Position numbers and translations under genes: made by a program
Shown here: positions 56,020 to 64,000 of the stretch, one piece after another
Layout: each line of letters starts with the position of its first letter
How positions within the stretch are numbered: the stretch's first letter is position 1
From: Alloalcanivorax marinus
GTDB lineage: Bacteria > Pseudomonadota > Gammaproteobacteria > Pseudomonadales > Alcanivoracaceae
DNA: 64,000 bases
NCBI RefSeq assembly: GCF_016785095.1
Contig: NZ_JAEKJB010000010.1
Coordinates: 248,001 to 312,000, forward strand
Direction of reading: 5' to 3'
The notes under the pieces: model-generated
Database searches by the model: none
Told to the model about the DNA's origin: nothing
Seen by the model: only the letters and a program-made list of their open reading frames with translations

Positions 56020-57507
56020 CTACCACCAGCCCAGGAACGCCTGGCCGAACCAGGCCCGGGGCAGCGAGCGCTGCTCCTCGTCGATGCCTTGCTCCGTTTC
56101 CATGGTGTCGACCCGGGCGCGGGCGGCCTTGAACAGGGCCTTGGGGTCGTCCGGCCCCGGGTTGTCCAGGGCGTCACCGTAGAGAGCCTCGCTGAACCAG
56201 GTGCGATCGGAGTCATCGCTGCAGCCAAAGGAGGTACGATCAGCCGCCGCCGCCGTGAAGATCACTCGGCGCCGTTCCGCCAGCGGGTCCACCCATTGGC
56301 CGGAGTAGCAAGCGGACACCACCAGCCACAGGTAACCGATGCCCGCTTCATCGAGCCATTCGTCAAACCGGGCCGGGGTCAGATCATTGAGGGCGAGACC
56401 GGGCTGCGCCAGCACCAGGTTGCCGTCGCTACCGCCGTGGCTGACCAGATGCACGAACAGCAGATCCTCCTCCGGATCAAGGATGGAGCCCAGGGTGCGC
56501 AGGCTTTCATGCAGACTGGTGAGGGTGGCGAGTGGCGCATCACCGTGCTCGCCATTGGCCAGCACCAGGTGGTGCCCCCGTGGCGACCAGTGGCCACCGA
56601 GGCGCTCCGCCACCCAGCGCGCCTCCCGGGCGAACACGCCCTGGCGACCGTCCCCGCCCACCACCAGCACATAGACGTCGCGCTGGCCGGCTTTCTGGGG
56701 CACCAGGGCGGTGAAGGCACGCTGCAGGCGCCGCTCCTCGGAATAAAGCCGCTGCTCGACCCGTTCAGCGCGGCGCCGGCGCCGGTCCTGATAGCCATTT
56801 TCATCCTGAAAAAAATCACCGTGGATGAAAAAGCCCCGTTCGCTGACCTGCTCGCCATCCTGATCCAGGGTGATGCGCTGCCCGGGACCTCGGACACTGC
56901 CGTACTGGAAGCGACCCTTGCGCACCTCGCCGTCCGGACGGGTCAGGGTGCCTTGCCCGTGGAACAGCCAGCCCTGGAAGCCCCCTTCGTAGGTCAGGCC
57001 GCTGTCATTGTGGTAGCGGCCCTTGACGATCTCGCCGTTTTTGAAGGTACCGCTGTAGACATCGCCGCCCTCACTGGTCCAGGTACCTTGGCCCTGGGGT
57101 TGCCAATCTTGGAACTCCCCCTCGTACCAGCCCGCTTCCGGAAACGTCGCCTTGCCACGCAGCGGATCGCCGGCGGCGAAGGTACCTTCGTAAACGGTGC
57201 CATCATCGCAGGCATAGCGGCCTTCCCCGTTGGCCAGGCCGTTCTCGAAGGCGCCTTCATGGACGCAGCCGTCGGCGTATTGATAACGGCCCTGCCCCTG
57301 GATCACGCCGTCCACGAACTGGCCCTGATAAACGCGGCCATCCGGCCAGGTCAGTTTGCCTTCACCGTTGAAACGGTCATCACGCAGCCCACCCTCGTAG
57401 ACCGAGCCGTCCGGCAGCCGGTAATCACCGGGCAGCTGTTCCGGCCCGCAGCCGCCGAGCAGGCTGACGGCACCCAACAGGGCACAGGCAAGCAAAAAGC
57501 GTTTCAT
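56020..57507 (-). CDS. MORN-repeat lipoprotein with C-terminal C13-type (caspase-like) peptidase domain
   Basis: A 495-residue predicted lipoprotein. The lipobox LLGGC puts the lipid on C20, with Gly at +2, which favours the outer membrane. Residues about 36-205 are seven or so MORN repeats (YEGGLRDDRFNGEG and similar). A basic, coiled segment (241-262, RRRRRAERVEQRL) follows. From about 277 lies a peptidase C13/caspase-fold domain with H357 in VSHGGSDG and C400 in VSACYSG as the catalytic pair. The start at 57507 has GGGGA upstream. It lies 27 bases after the cNMP-binding gene, apparently the operon's last gene. Confidence 0.85.
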   Translation of the reverse strand: MKRFLLACALLGAVSLLGGCGPEQLPGDYRLPDGSVYEGGLRDDRFNGEGKLTWPDGRVYQGQFVDGVIQGQGRYQYADGCVHEGAFENGLANGEGRYACDDGTVYEGTFAAGDPLRGKATFPEAGWYEGEFQDWQPQGQGTWTSEGGDVYSGTFKNGEIVKGRYHNDSGLTYEGGFQGWLFHGQGTLTRPDGEVRKGRFQYGSVRGPGQRITLDQDGEQVSERGFFIHGDFFQDENGYQDRRRRRAERVEQRLYSEERRLQRAFTALVPQKAGQRDVYVLVVGGDGRQGVFAREARWVAERLGGHWSPRGHHLVLANGEHGDAPLATLTSLHESLRTLGSILDPEEDLLFVHLVSHGGSDGNLVLAQPGLALNDLTPARFDEWLDEAGIGYLWLVVSACYSGQWVDPLAERRRVIFTAAAADRTSFGCSDDSDRTWFSEALYGDALDNPGPDDPKALFKAARARVDTMETEQGIDEEQRSLPRAWFGQAFLGWW

Positions 57508-57534
57508 GACGTCCCCGATCCAGACCATCGATGC

Positions 57535-58002
57535 TCAGCCCAGCGGCAGCATGAACCGGGCCAGGCGGGAAGAGGTCTGGCGCAGGTTCTCGCACAGCAG
57601 CAGGGCGATGTTTTCCATCATTTGCGCGGCGGCATGGGGCCGCCGGCGGCGTAGTTGTTCGAAGCCCTTGCGGGTCAGTACCACCAGGGTGGTGTCCTCG
57701 GAGGCTCGCACCGTGGCGGAACGCGGCTGGCGATCCACCAGCGCCATCTCGCCCAGGGAATCACCGGGGTTGATGTGGGCGATCAGCACGGTACCGCCCT
57801 GGTCCGCCTGGTTCTTGAGAATTTCCAGCCGGCCACGCACCACGAAGCAAACGAAATCGCTGCGGTCCCCTTCCCGGCATACGGTGTCGCCCGCCGCCAC
57901 CCGGTTAACGAACACCAGCTTCTCGGCGGCCGCCAGGTCGTCCGCGTCCAGGCCCTGAAACAGACCCATGCGTGACAGCACCTCCGCCACCTGCACGCTC
58001 AT
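57535..58002 (-). CDS. Stand-alone cyclic nucleotide-binding domain protein
   Basis: A 155-residue protein made of one cNMP-binding domain with no DNA-binding or enzyme domain. The phosphate-binding cassette LGEMALVDRQPRSATV keeps the residues expected for cAMP/cGMP contact (E85, R94, S95). About 45 helical residues follow. The start overlaps the tldD stop (TGATG), so it is coupled to tldD, and the MORN/C13 lipoprotein follows 27 bases on. Its role is unknown. Confidence 0.87.
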   Translation of the reverse strand: MSVQVAEVLSRMGLFQGLDADDLAAAEKLVFVNRVAAGDTVCREGDRSDFVCFVVRGRLEILKNQADQGGTVLIAHINPGDSLGEMALVDRQPRSATVRASEDTTLVVLTRKGFEQLRRRRPHAAAQMMENIALLLCENLRQTSSRLARFMLPLG

Positions 58003-59468
58003 CAGGCGGTCCCGCCCACCGTCAGGGCGTCCACGCGCAGGGTCGGCTGGCCAACGCCCACCGGCACCGACTGACCGTCCTTGCCGCACACGCCGATGCC
58101 ACTGTCCAGGGCCAGATCATTGCCGACCATGGAAATGTTGTTCATCACCTCCGCGCCGCTGCCAATCAGGGTGGCGCCCTTCACCGGGCAGACGATCCTG
58201 CCCTTCTCCACCAGGTAGGCCTCGCTGGTGGAGAACACGAAGCGCCCGGAGGTGATGTCGACCTGGCCGCCGCCGAAGTTCACCGCGTAGATGCCCCGGT
58301 CCAGGCTGGCCAGGATCTCATCCGGTTCGGACTCGCCGGGCAGCATGTAGGTGTTGGTCATGCGCGGCATGGGCAGGTGCGCGTAGGACTCGCGGCGACC
58401 GTTGCCGGTGGGCTTCACGCCCATCAGCCGGGCGTTGGTCTTGTCCTGCATGTAGCCGGCCAGGCGGCCCTGCTCGATCAGCACGTTGTAACCACTGGGC
58501 GTGCCCTCGTCATCCACGTTCAGGGACCCGCGCCGATCCGGCAGGGTGCCGTCGTCGACCACGGTGCACAGGCTGGAGGCCACCGGTTCGCCCATTTTCT
58601 TGCTGAACATGGAGGTACCCTTGCGGTTGAAGTCGCCTTCCAGGCCGTGGCCCACGGCTTCGTGCAGCAACACGCCGGGCCAGCCCGGACCAAGCACCAC
58701 CGGCATGGTGCCGGCCGGAGCCGGTTCCGCTTCCAGATTGAGCAGCGCCTGACGCACCGCGTCCCGGGTCCAGGCCTCCAGCTTGCCGTCCTCGCGCAGC
58801 CAGTCGTAGGCCACCCGACCACCGCCGCCGGCGCTGCCGCGCTCGCGGCGACCGTCGCGTTCGGCGATCACGGAAATGCTGAAGCGGATCAGCGGGCGCA
58901 CATCGGCGGCCAGGGTGCCGTCGGTGGCGGCCACCAGCACCACGTCCTGCTCGCCGCTGAGACTCACGGTGACTTCCTTCACCGCCGGGTCCAGGGAGCG
59001 CGCCAGGCGATCCATCTCGCGCAGCAGCGCCACCTTCATCTCACTGCTCCAGCCGGGCAGCGGGTCCAGGGCCGCGTAGCGTGCCGGTACCGGTTTGGCC
59101 ACGTCGATGCGCACCGGCTTGTCGCCGCCCTGGCGGCCAATGGCGGCGGCGGCGCCACCGGCCTGGGTGAGCGCATCCAGGGAGATATCGTCGCTGTAGG
59201 CGAAGCCGGTCTTGTCACCACTGACGATGCGCACCCCGGCGCCCCGTTCCAGGTTGAAGCTGGCGTCACGTACCAAGCCGTCTTCCAGCACCCAGGCCTC
59301 GTGGCGGCTGTGCTGAAAGTAAATGTCCGCGTAATCGGCGCTGCCCGCCAGCTTGCCGCCGAGCAGGGTCTGCAGCTGGTCGGGGCCCAGATCGGCCGGG
59401 GCCAGCAGGATGTCGGACGCCAGGGAAAGGCGTTCACTGTCAGAGACAGGCACTCCGTCAAAAGTCAT
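58002..59468 (-). CDS. tldD: Metalloprotease TldD
   Basis: A 488-residue zinc protease subunit working with PmbA. The metal site HEAVGH (H269-H274) lies in [14 protein letters not shown]. Family motifs [17 protein letters not shown] and the C-terminal [20 protein letters not shown] are present. It overlaps the nit gene end by 11 bases, as in the common yhdP-nit-tldD order. Confidence 0.96.
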   Translation of the reverse strand: MTFDGVPVSDSERLSLASDILLAPADLGPDQLQTLLGGKLAGSADYADIYFQHSRHEAWVLEDGLVRDASFNLERGAGVRIVSGDKTGFAYSDDISLDALTQAGGAAAAIGRQGGDKPVRIDVAKPVPARYAALDPLPGWSSEMKVALLREMDRLARSLDPAVKEVTVSLSGEQDVVLVAATDGTLAADVRPLIRFSISVIAERDGRRERGSAGGGGRVAYDWLREDGKLEAWTRDAVRQALLNLEAEPAPAGTMPVVLGPGWPGVLLHEAVGHGLEGDFNRKGTSMFSKKMGEPVASSLCTVVDDGTLPDRRGSLNVDDEGTPSGYNVLIEQGRLAGYMQDKTNARLMGVKPTGNGRRESYAHLPMPRMTNTYMLPGESEPDEILASLDRGIYAVNFGGGQVDITSGRFVFSTSEAYLVEKGRIVCPVKGATLIGSGAEVMNNISMVGNDLALDSGIGVCGKDGQSVPVGVGQPTLRVDALTVGGTA

Positions 59469-60303
59469 CGGGACCGCTCACTTGGAATCGTTGATGGGTA
59501 TGAACCGGAAGGCCGGAGCGTACTGTCTTGAGCACCGCCGGGTCCACCGGGCCGAGCACCACGCCAGGGCCGTCACCGCCCTCGGCCACCACCCGGCCCC
59601 AAGGGTCCACCAGCAGGGAATGACCGTAACTGGTGCGCTGCGTGCTGTGCGCGCCGCACTGGTTGGCGCCCAGCACGTAGCAGCCGTTCTGGATCGCGGC
59701 GGCCCGCAGCAGCACCCGCCAGTGGGCCGCGCCGGTGGTGGCGGTGAACGCACTGGGGTAAACGATCAGATCGGCACCGGCGTCCGCCAGGGCGCGGGCA
59801 TGGAGGGGAAAGCGCAGGTCGTAGCAGATCGCCAGGCCCAGGCGCAGGCCACCGGCCTCCGCCACCACCACCTGGTCACCGGCTTCAAACACGTCGGATT
59901 CCCGATAGCGGCCCTGGGCATCGGCCACGTCGGCGTCGAACAGGTGCAGCTTGTCGTAGCGCGCCGCCACCGCGCCGTCCGGGCCGGTGAGCACCGCCCG
60001 GGTGCGTACCCGGGGCGCCGGCACGGCGCTGCCGTCCGGTCGGGTCAGAGCCGGCAGGCTGCCCCCCAGAACCCACAGGCCGAGGGCTCGGGAACGCTCG
60101 CCGAGCCATTGGCATAGCGCCTCGTGGCGTTCCGCCAGTTGCCGGTAGTCGACGCCATAACCGGCGAAATTCTCCGGCAGCACCGCCAGGGTGGCGCCGC
60201 CCTCGGCGGCACGCTCCAGGCCATCGGCGGCCGCCGTCAGGTTGGCGTCGATGTCGGTGCCGCTGGTCATTTGCACGGCGGCCACGGTGATCGGGTTACT
60301 CAA
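59458..60303 (-). CDS. Carbon-nitrogen hydrolase (Nit1/deaminated-glutathione amidase type)
   Basis: A 281-residue nitrilase-superfamily amidase. The catalytic triad is E44 (LPENF), K118 (YDKLHLFD) and C160 (ICYDLRFP). Homologues at this place hydrolyse deaminated glutathione as metabolite repair. Overlaps yhdP and tldD by a few bases at either end. Confidence 0.92.
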   Translation of the reverse strand: MSNPITVAAVQMTSGTDIDANLTAAADGLERAAEGGATLAVLPENFAGYGVDYRQLAERHEALCQWLGERSRALGLWVLGGSLPALTRPDGSAVPAPRVRTRAVLTGPDGAVAARYDKLHLFDADVADAQGRYRESDVFEAGDQVVVAEAGGLRLGLAICYDLRFPLHARALADAGADLIVYPSAFTATTGAAHWRVLLRAAAIQNGCYVLGANQCGAHSTQRTSYGHSLLVDPWGRVVAEGGDGPGVVLGPVDPAVLKTVRSGLPVHTHQRFQVSGPDDF

Positions 60304-63300
60304 GGAAGCCCTCCGTCTCCTTGACCTTGGGCTCGCCCCAGGGCCCGGAGACCTGGTATTTCATGGTGGTCGTTTTATCCAGCTTATCACCCCAGAGCCG
60401 CTCCACCACAAAGATACCGGCGCACACCGCCGGTCCGGCCAGGCAACCAGCGTACAGGTTACTGGACAACGGCAGGGTCATGCCCACCTCCAGGTCCAGG
60501 GTGTGTTTGGCCAGTTGCGCCTCGCCGTTCACCTCGAAGGCCGCCGAAGGAGACTCGATGGCCAGTTCACGAGCGGTGAGCACCGGTCCATCGAAGCGGA
60601 ATTCGCCGTCGATACCATCACAGGCCAGTCCCTGCTGGTACACATCGGAGAAATCCAGGCGCAGGCGGCGCTGAATATTCGCCAGGTTGACCACCCCGAG
60701 CAGCCGCAGCAGGGAAGTCCGCCCCTCCGGGTCCGGCAGCCGGCATTCGCCGATATCCAGGGTGGCGGTGCCGTTCAAGGCCAGGTAATCGGGCTTCAGA
60801 GGCCAGTCGTTCCAGGCCAGATCCAGGGTCGCCCGGGCGTCCTCGGTTTCCACCAGCGGCGGCAAGTCCAGGGCGGAGAAAGCGGCCTTGAGGTCATCGG
60901 ACCCCAGAGTGCCCTGATAGCGGCTGTGCTGGCTGCCCTCGCCGTCCTCGGTCCAGGTGAGCCGGCCATCCACGTTGATGTGGTTCCACTGGCCGCGCAG
61001 GGCGTCCACCCGCACGCCGCCGTCCACCGGGCGCAGCCGTCCGGACCAGGCTCCCAGGGCCTGGCCCCCGAGGCGCAGATCATGCAGTTCCACATCCATG
61101 ATCGGTACCCTAGTCGGTGACAACGGTGGCTTGCCATCACCATCACCCTGGTCGCCGCCGCCCCCGAGGGGGCTGTCCGGCAGCCGCAGCCGGTTCACCG
61201 TCAGTGACAGGGGCGTATCGCCCCGGGCCTGGTACCCTTCCGGCAGGCGCACGGTGCCGGCCACCGACGGACTGGCCAGACCCAGCTCCCAATCGCGGCC
61301 GCGTGGGGCGGCGCTAAAACGGGCGGAGGACAGTTCGGTACCGAACAGGTCGAGCCGGTCGATGGACAGCGACACCCGGTTGATCAGACTCCGCGCGTCG
61401 GCGCCGCCCTCACCGCCGCTGCCGTTCTGGCCGGCGCCGGCGGGCGTCAGGCCAGAGACGAAATCCAGCCAGCTGGCGGCGTCGGCACGGGCCACCCGGC
61501 CTTCGATGGTCAACCCGTGGGCCGGCATTTCGGGCAGCTCGCCGCCGCCCAGCCGCACCGCCCCGGCCAGGCTGTCGCCCAGGCGGAATCGGGCCTCGCC
61601 GATCTGGCCGTAGAAAACGGAGACCTGATTGGCGCCGCTGCGCTGACGCCATACCAGGCGACTGGTGCGTGCCTGGCTGGCCGCCTTGCCAAGAGGGGCC
61701 GGGGCGTCCACCTTCACGCCTTCCAGGGTGGAACGTCCCTCCAGACGGAAGGCATTGCCGCCCCAGGGCATGGCCAGGTCCAGTTCCAGGGGCAAGGTGC
61801 CCGAGGCTGGCGCCATCCAGTCCGCATCCAACCAGTCACGCAGGCGCTCCACCGCCACCTTGCCGGTGAGCTGCATCTGGCTGTCCGGCCCCCGGGTCAA
61901 CCAGCTCCCTTGGAAGCGGGCGCCGAGGGCGCGGCCTTCCAGGGTACGCATGTTGATGCCGCGCTTAAGGTGGAAATACACCGGTGCGCTCACGTCGGTC
62001 AGGCTCAGGTTGAGAGGTTCGTTGCGCAGTGTCACCTGGTCGCCGCGACCGTCCACGATCACCATCGGCTGGCGGGACTTACCACCCAGCGGCATATCCA
62101 GGAGCAGGTGCCCGCCCACGGTGCCGTCCCGGAAGCGCCAGTCCAGCAGGCCGGCGGGCAGCCGCTGGGCCAGCGGTGTGTCATGGAACAGGCGGTCCAG
62201 ATCCGTGGCCGGGCCGTCCAGCCGGCCCTGGACCAGAATGTGGCGCTGGCCGGGGTCCGTCACCTCGGGCAGATCCACGCTCACGCCGCGCAGTTTGGTA
62301 TTGAACAATTGCCCCTGGCTGACGGTGCCGGTGACGCGCCGGCCATCGATCAGCACATCGGCGTCAACCCCGGTGGCCGCCGGCCAGTCCGGCAGGAAGG
62401 ACAACACCACGTCACGGGCCTGGAAGCGCATTTGGAAGGTGCGGTCCTGCTGACGGTCCGGGTCGATCTTCACCGGTCCCTGATACAGGAACCGGCCATG
62501 ATCCAGGTGGCCGCCCTGGAAAGCCTGGGCCAGCCAGTCACCGAGCGGGTCCTTGAGCTTTTCCATGGGGATGTAGTGGGCGGCACGGGCACCGTTGCCA
62601 TCGAAGACATCCGCCAGCAGGCGCAGTTCCGGCACCGGATAGGCGGCGCCACCGTCCACGCGCAGCATGGCCAGCCCGCGGGCGTCGGCGTTGGCGGCGC
62701 GTAACACGCCGCTTTCCACCCACCAGTGGTCCGCCTCGCTGCGCCAGCGCAGCGGGCCGTTAAAGGCCGCGCTCAGCGGGTGGCCATAGAGACGCGGCAC
62801 GGTCAGTTGCAAGGGCTCGCCATCGAGCCGGGCCACGCCGCCGTCCGGGGTCCCCGCCAACCAGCCGGTCAGGCCGCTGATGCCGGGCACCCGGTCGAGG
62901 GCGTCACTGGCCAGCCCGGCGAAACGGGCCTGCAGGTGCGCCACCCGGCCATCCACGCCGTCCAGATAGACCGCCTCCAGCACCCCCCGGGGTTCGTGTT
63001 CGCGCAACCGGTCACGCACCGTATCCAGGCCTTCCGGCAACGCGAACGGCCATTCGGCCAGTTGCCGGGTAAGCGCGTGAATGGCCAAGTCGTCGCCCTT
63101 GAAACGCCAATGGTACTGATCGTCCTGGCGCCGCCAGCGCAGCGCTACCGGGCCCGGCGATACCGCGCCGGCGGGGGTCTCGCCGGTCAGGGAGGTCACC
63201 GACAACTGGTTCTCGCCGTCGCCGTCCCCGTCCCGCCGCCACTGGGCGTCCAGTCGCAGGTCGCTGAGTGGCCATTGGCCATCGCCGTCGGTGAGGGTGG

Positions 63301-64000
63301 CTTCCGGTGCCGTCAACCGCACCTGTCCGGCTCGGGGCGCGCCGTTCTCGATCCGGCCCCAGGCGCGCACCTGCCCGTTCAGCGCCGCCAGATCCAGCGG
63401 CCAGTCCCGTGCCTCGGGCAGCCATTCCTGCAAACGCTCACCGTGCACGTCGAGATAGCCACGGGCATTCAGCTCCGCCAGGGAAAGCGGGTCGCCGTCC
63501 ACCAGCAGCCGGGCGTCCACGGAGAACGGCCGGTCTCTGGCTTCGACCCGCGCCGACAGCGCGTGCTCGCCGCCCTCGTTGACCATCGCCAGGGTCAGGG
63601 AGGAGGCCGCCAGAGGCGGCAGGCCGGGCCAGTCCAGGGAGAAACGGGCGTCCTCGACCAGAATACGATCCTGCCGGTAAAGGGTGCGCAGGCTGTCCGC
63701 CAGGTTATCGTCACCGTCACGGTGCAGCGCCTCGAAACCACGCAGCCGGATGCCACCGTCCGGGTCGCGGACCAGATGCACATCGACGCCCTGAATGCGC
63801 AGTTCGCGCAGGTAGGGCTGGCGATGCCAGAGGGTGGCCAGCACATTGACGCTTACCGAAACCTGATCCAGGCGCAAAGAGGGTTCGCCATCGGCGTCCG
63901 GCAGGGTCAGGCCGCGCACCTGGAAACGGGGCGTGAGCCCGTCCATATCGCCGCTGAGCTGGTCGATGACAATGGGAAAACCGAGCCGTTGCTCGATCAG
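60296..64000 (-). CDS. yhdP: YhdP-family AsmA-like phospholipid transport protein (5' end cut by window)
   Basis: Open from the right edge (first visible codon at 64000, continuing LIEQRLGFPIVIDQL in frame) to the stop at 60296, giving 1234 residues without the N-terminal anchor. It has the DUF3971/AsmA-like repeating beta architecture and a C-terminal AsmA_2 region (GTATLDIGECRLPDP, LLRLLGVVNLANIQRRL, LDFSDVY). In E. coli YhdP moves phospholipids to the outer membrane. First gene of the visible yhdP-nit-tldD unit. Confidence 0.93.
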   Translation of the reverse strand: MIEQRLGFPIVIDQLSGDMDGLTPRFQVRGLTLPDADGEPSLRLDQVSVSVNVLATLWHRQPYLRELRIQGVDVHLVRDPDGGIRLRGFEALHRDGDDNLADSLRTLYRQDRILVEDARFSLDWPGLPPLAASSLTLAMVNEGGEHALSARVEARDRPFSVDARLLVDGDPLSLAELNARGYLDVHGERLQEWLPEARDWPLDLAALNGQVRAWGRIENGAPRAGQVRLTAPEATLTDGDGQWPLSDLRLDAQWRRDGDGDGENQLSVTSLTGETPAGAVSPGPVALRWRRQDDQYHWRFKGDDLAIHALTRQLAEWPFALPEGLDTVRDRLREHEPRGVLEAVYLDGVDGRVAHLQARFAGLASDALDRVPGISGLTGWLAGTPDGGVARLDGEPLQLTVPRLYGHPLSAAFNGPLRWRSEADHWWVESGVLRAANADARGLAMLRVDGGAAYPVPELRLLADVFDGNGARAAHYIPMEKLKDPLGDWLAQAFQGGHLDHGRFLYQGPVKIDPDRQQDRTFQMRFQARDVVLSFLPDWPAATGVDADVLIDGRRVTGTVSQGQLFNTKLRGVSVDLPEVTDPGQRHILVQGRLDGPATDLDRLFHDTPLAQRLPAGLLDWRFRDGTVGGHLLLDMPLGGKSRQPMVIVDGRGDQVTLRNEPLNLSLTDVSAPVYFHLKRGINMRTLEGRALGARFQGSWLTRGPDSQMQLTGKVAVERLRDWLDADWMAPASGTLPLELDLAMPWGGNAFRLEGRSTLEGVKVDAPAPLGKAASQARTSRLVWRQRSGANQVSVFYGQIGEARFRLGDSLAGAVRLGGGELPEMPAHGLTIEGRVARADAASWLDFVSGLTPAGAGQNGSGGEGGADARSLINRVSLSIDRLDLFGTELSSARFSAAPRGRDWELGLASPSVAGTVRLPEGYQARGDTPLSLTVNRLRLPDSPLGGGGDQGDGDGKPPLSPTRVPIMDVELHDLRLGGQALGAWSGRLRPVDGGVRVDALRGQWNHINVDGRLTWTEDGEGSQHSRYQGTLGSDDLKAAFSALDLPPLVETEDARATLDLAWNDWPLKPDYLALNGTATLDIGECRLPDPEGRTSLLRLLGVVNLANIQRRLRLDFSDVYQQGLACDGIDGEFRFDGPVLTARELAIESPSAAFEVNGEAQLAKHTLDLEVGMTLPLSSNLYAGCLAGPAVCAGIFVVERLWGDKLDKTTTMKYQVSGPWGEPKVKETEGFLE

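Overview
The window is a GC-rich, gene-dense chromosomal segment of a gammaproteobacterium. The gene order resembles the Pseudomonas aeruginosa block around PA4427-PA4476 (sspBA, petCBA, rpsI/rplM, tas, zapE, zapG, algW, his/murA, kds/lpt/rpoN, pmbA/tldD/yhdP), recalled from memory and not aligned. Replacements within it, together with many acyl-CoA and alcohol-oxidation genes and a FadL porin, suggest a hydrocarbon- or lipid-using marine lineage such as Alcanivorax/Alloalcanivorax. No rRNA, tRNA, CRISPR array, integrase or transposase was seen.

Layout. 1-6618: a catabolic module made of a GntR regulator (cut by the left edge), a GMC alcohol dehydrogenase, an aldehyde dehydrogenase and a three-part TRAP transporter, with a palindromic operator candidate between regulator and operon. 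6666-11401: the cytochrome bc1 operon (petABC), sspA-sspB and rplM-rpsI, all on the minus strand. 11648-16996: an accessory stretch with an aldo/keto reductase (tas), a CrtI/RetSat-like flavoprotein, an SGNH hydrolase, a small Cys-rich protein, a DUF2167 membrane protein and an orphan small protein, with REP-like palindromes. 17004-25789: a second uptake-and-activation module made of a FadR-type GntR regulator, five branched-chain-type ABC transporter genes, an acyl-CoA ligase and an acyl-CoA dehydrogenase; its regulator site is recognisable. 25900-31058: FadL porin, a second acyl-CoA dehydrogenase, ZapE, an alpha/beta hydrolase and ZapG.

31121-42422: single-subunit ATP sulfurylase, a lipid-kinase-like protein, a NIF3 protein, AlgW/DegS-type protease, a DUF4139 protein, hisC-hisD-hisG, murA, ibaG and an mlaC that stands alone. 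42699-49564: the classical envelope and nitrogen-PTS cluster kdsD-kdsC-lptC-lptA-lptB-rpoN-hpf-ptsN-rapZ-ptsO, with overlapping sigma54-like and sigma70-like promoter sequences directly upstream of rpoN. 49638-64000: mgtE, two tandem paralogous membrane proteins, pmbA/darP, an MFS exporter, and an apparent operon yhdP-nit-tldD-cNMP-binding protein-MORN/C13 protease lipoprotein; yhdP is cut by the right edge.

The most unusual items are the lipoprotein that joins MORN repeats to a caspase-like C13 peptidase and is co-transcribed with an effector-less cNMP-binding protein; mlaC lacking its usual mlaFED and mlaB neighbours; the sigma54-like site in front of rpoN; two mutually exclusive hairpins between hisD and hisC; and predicted operators for both GntR regulators.
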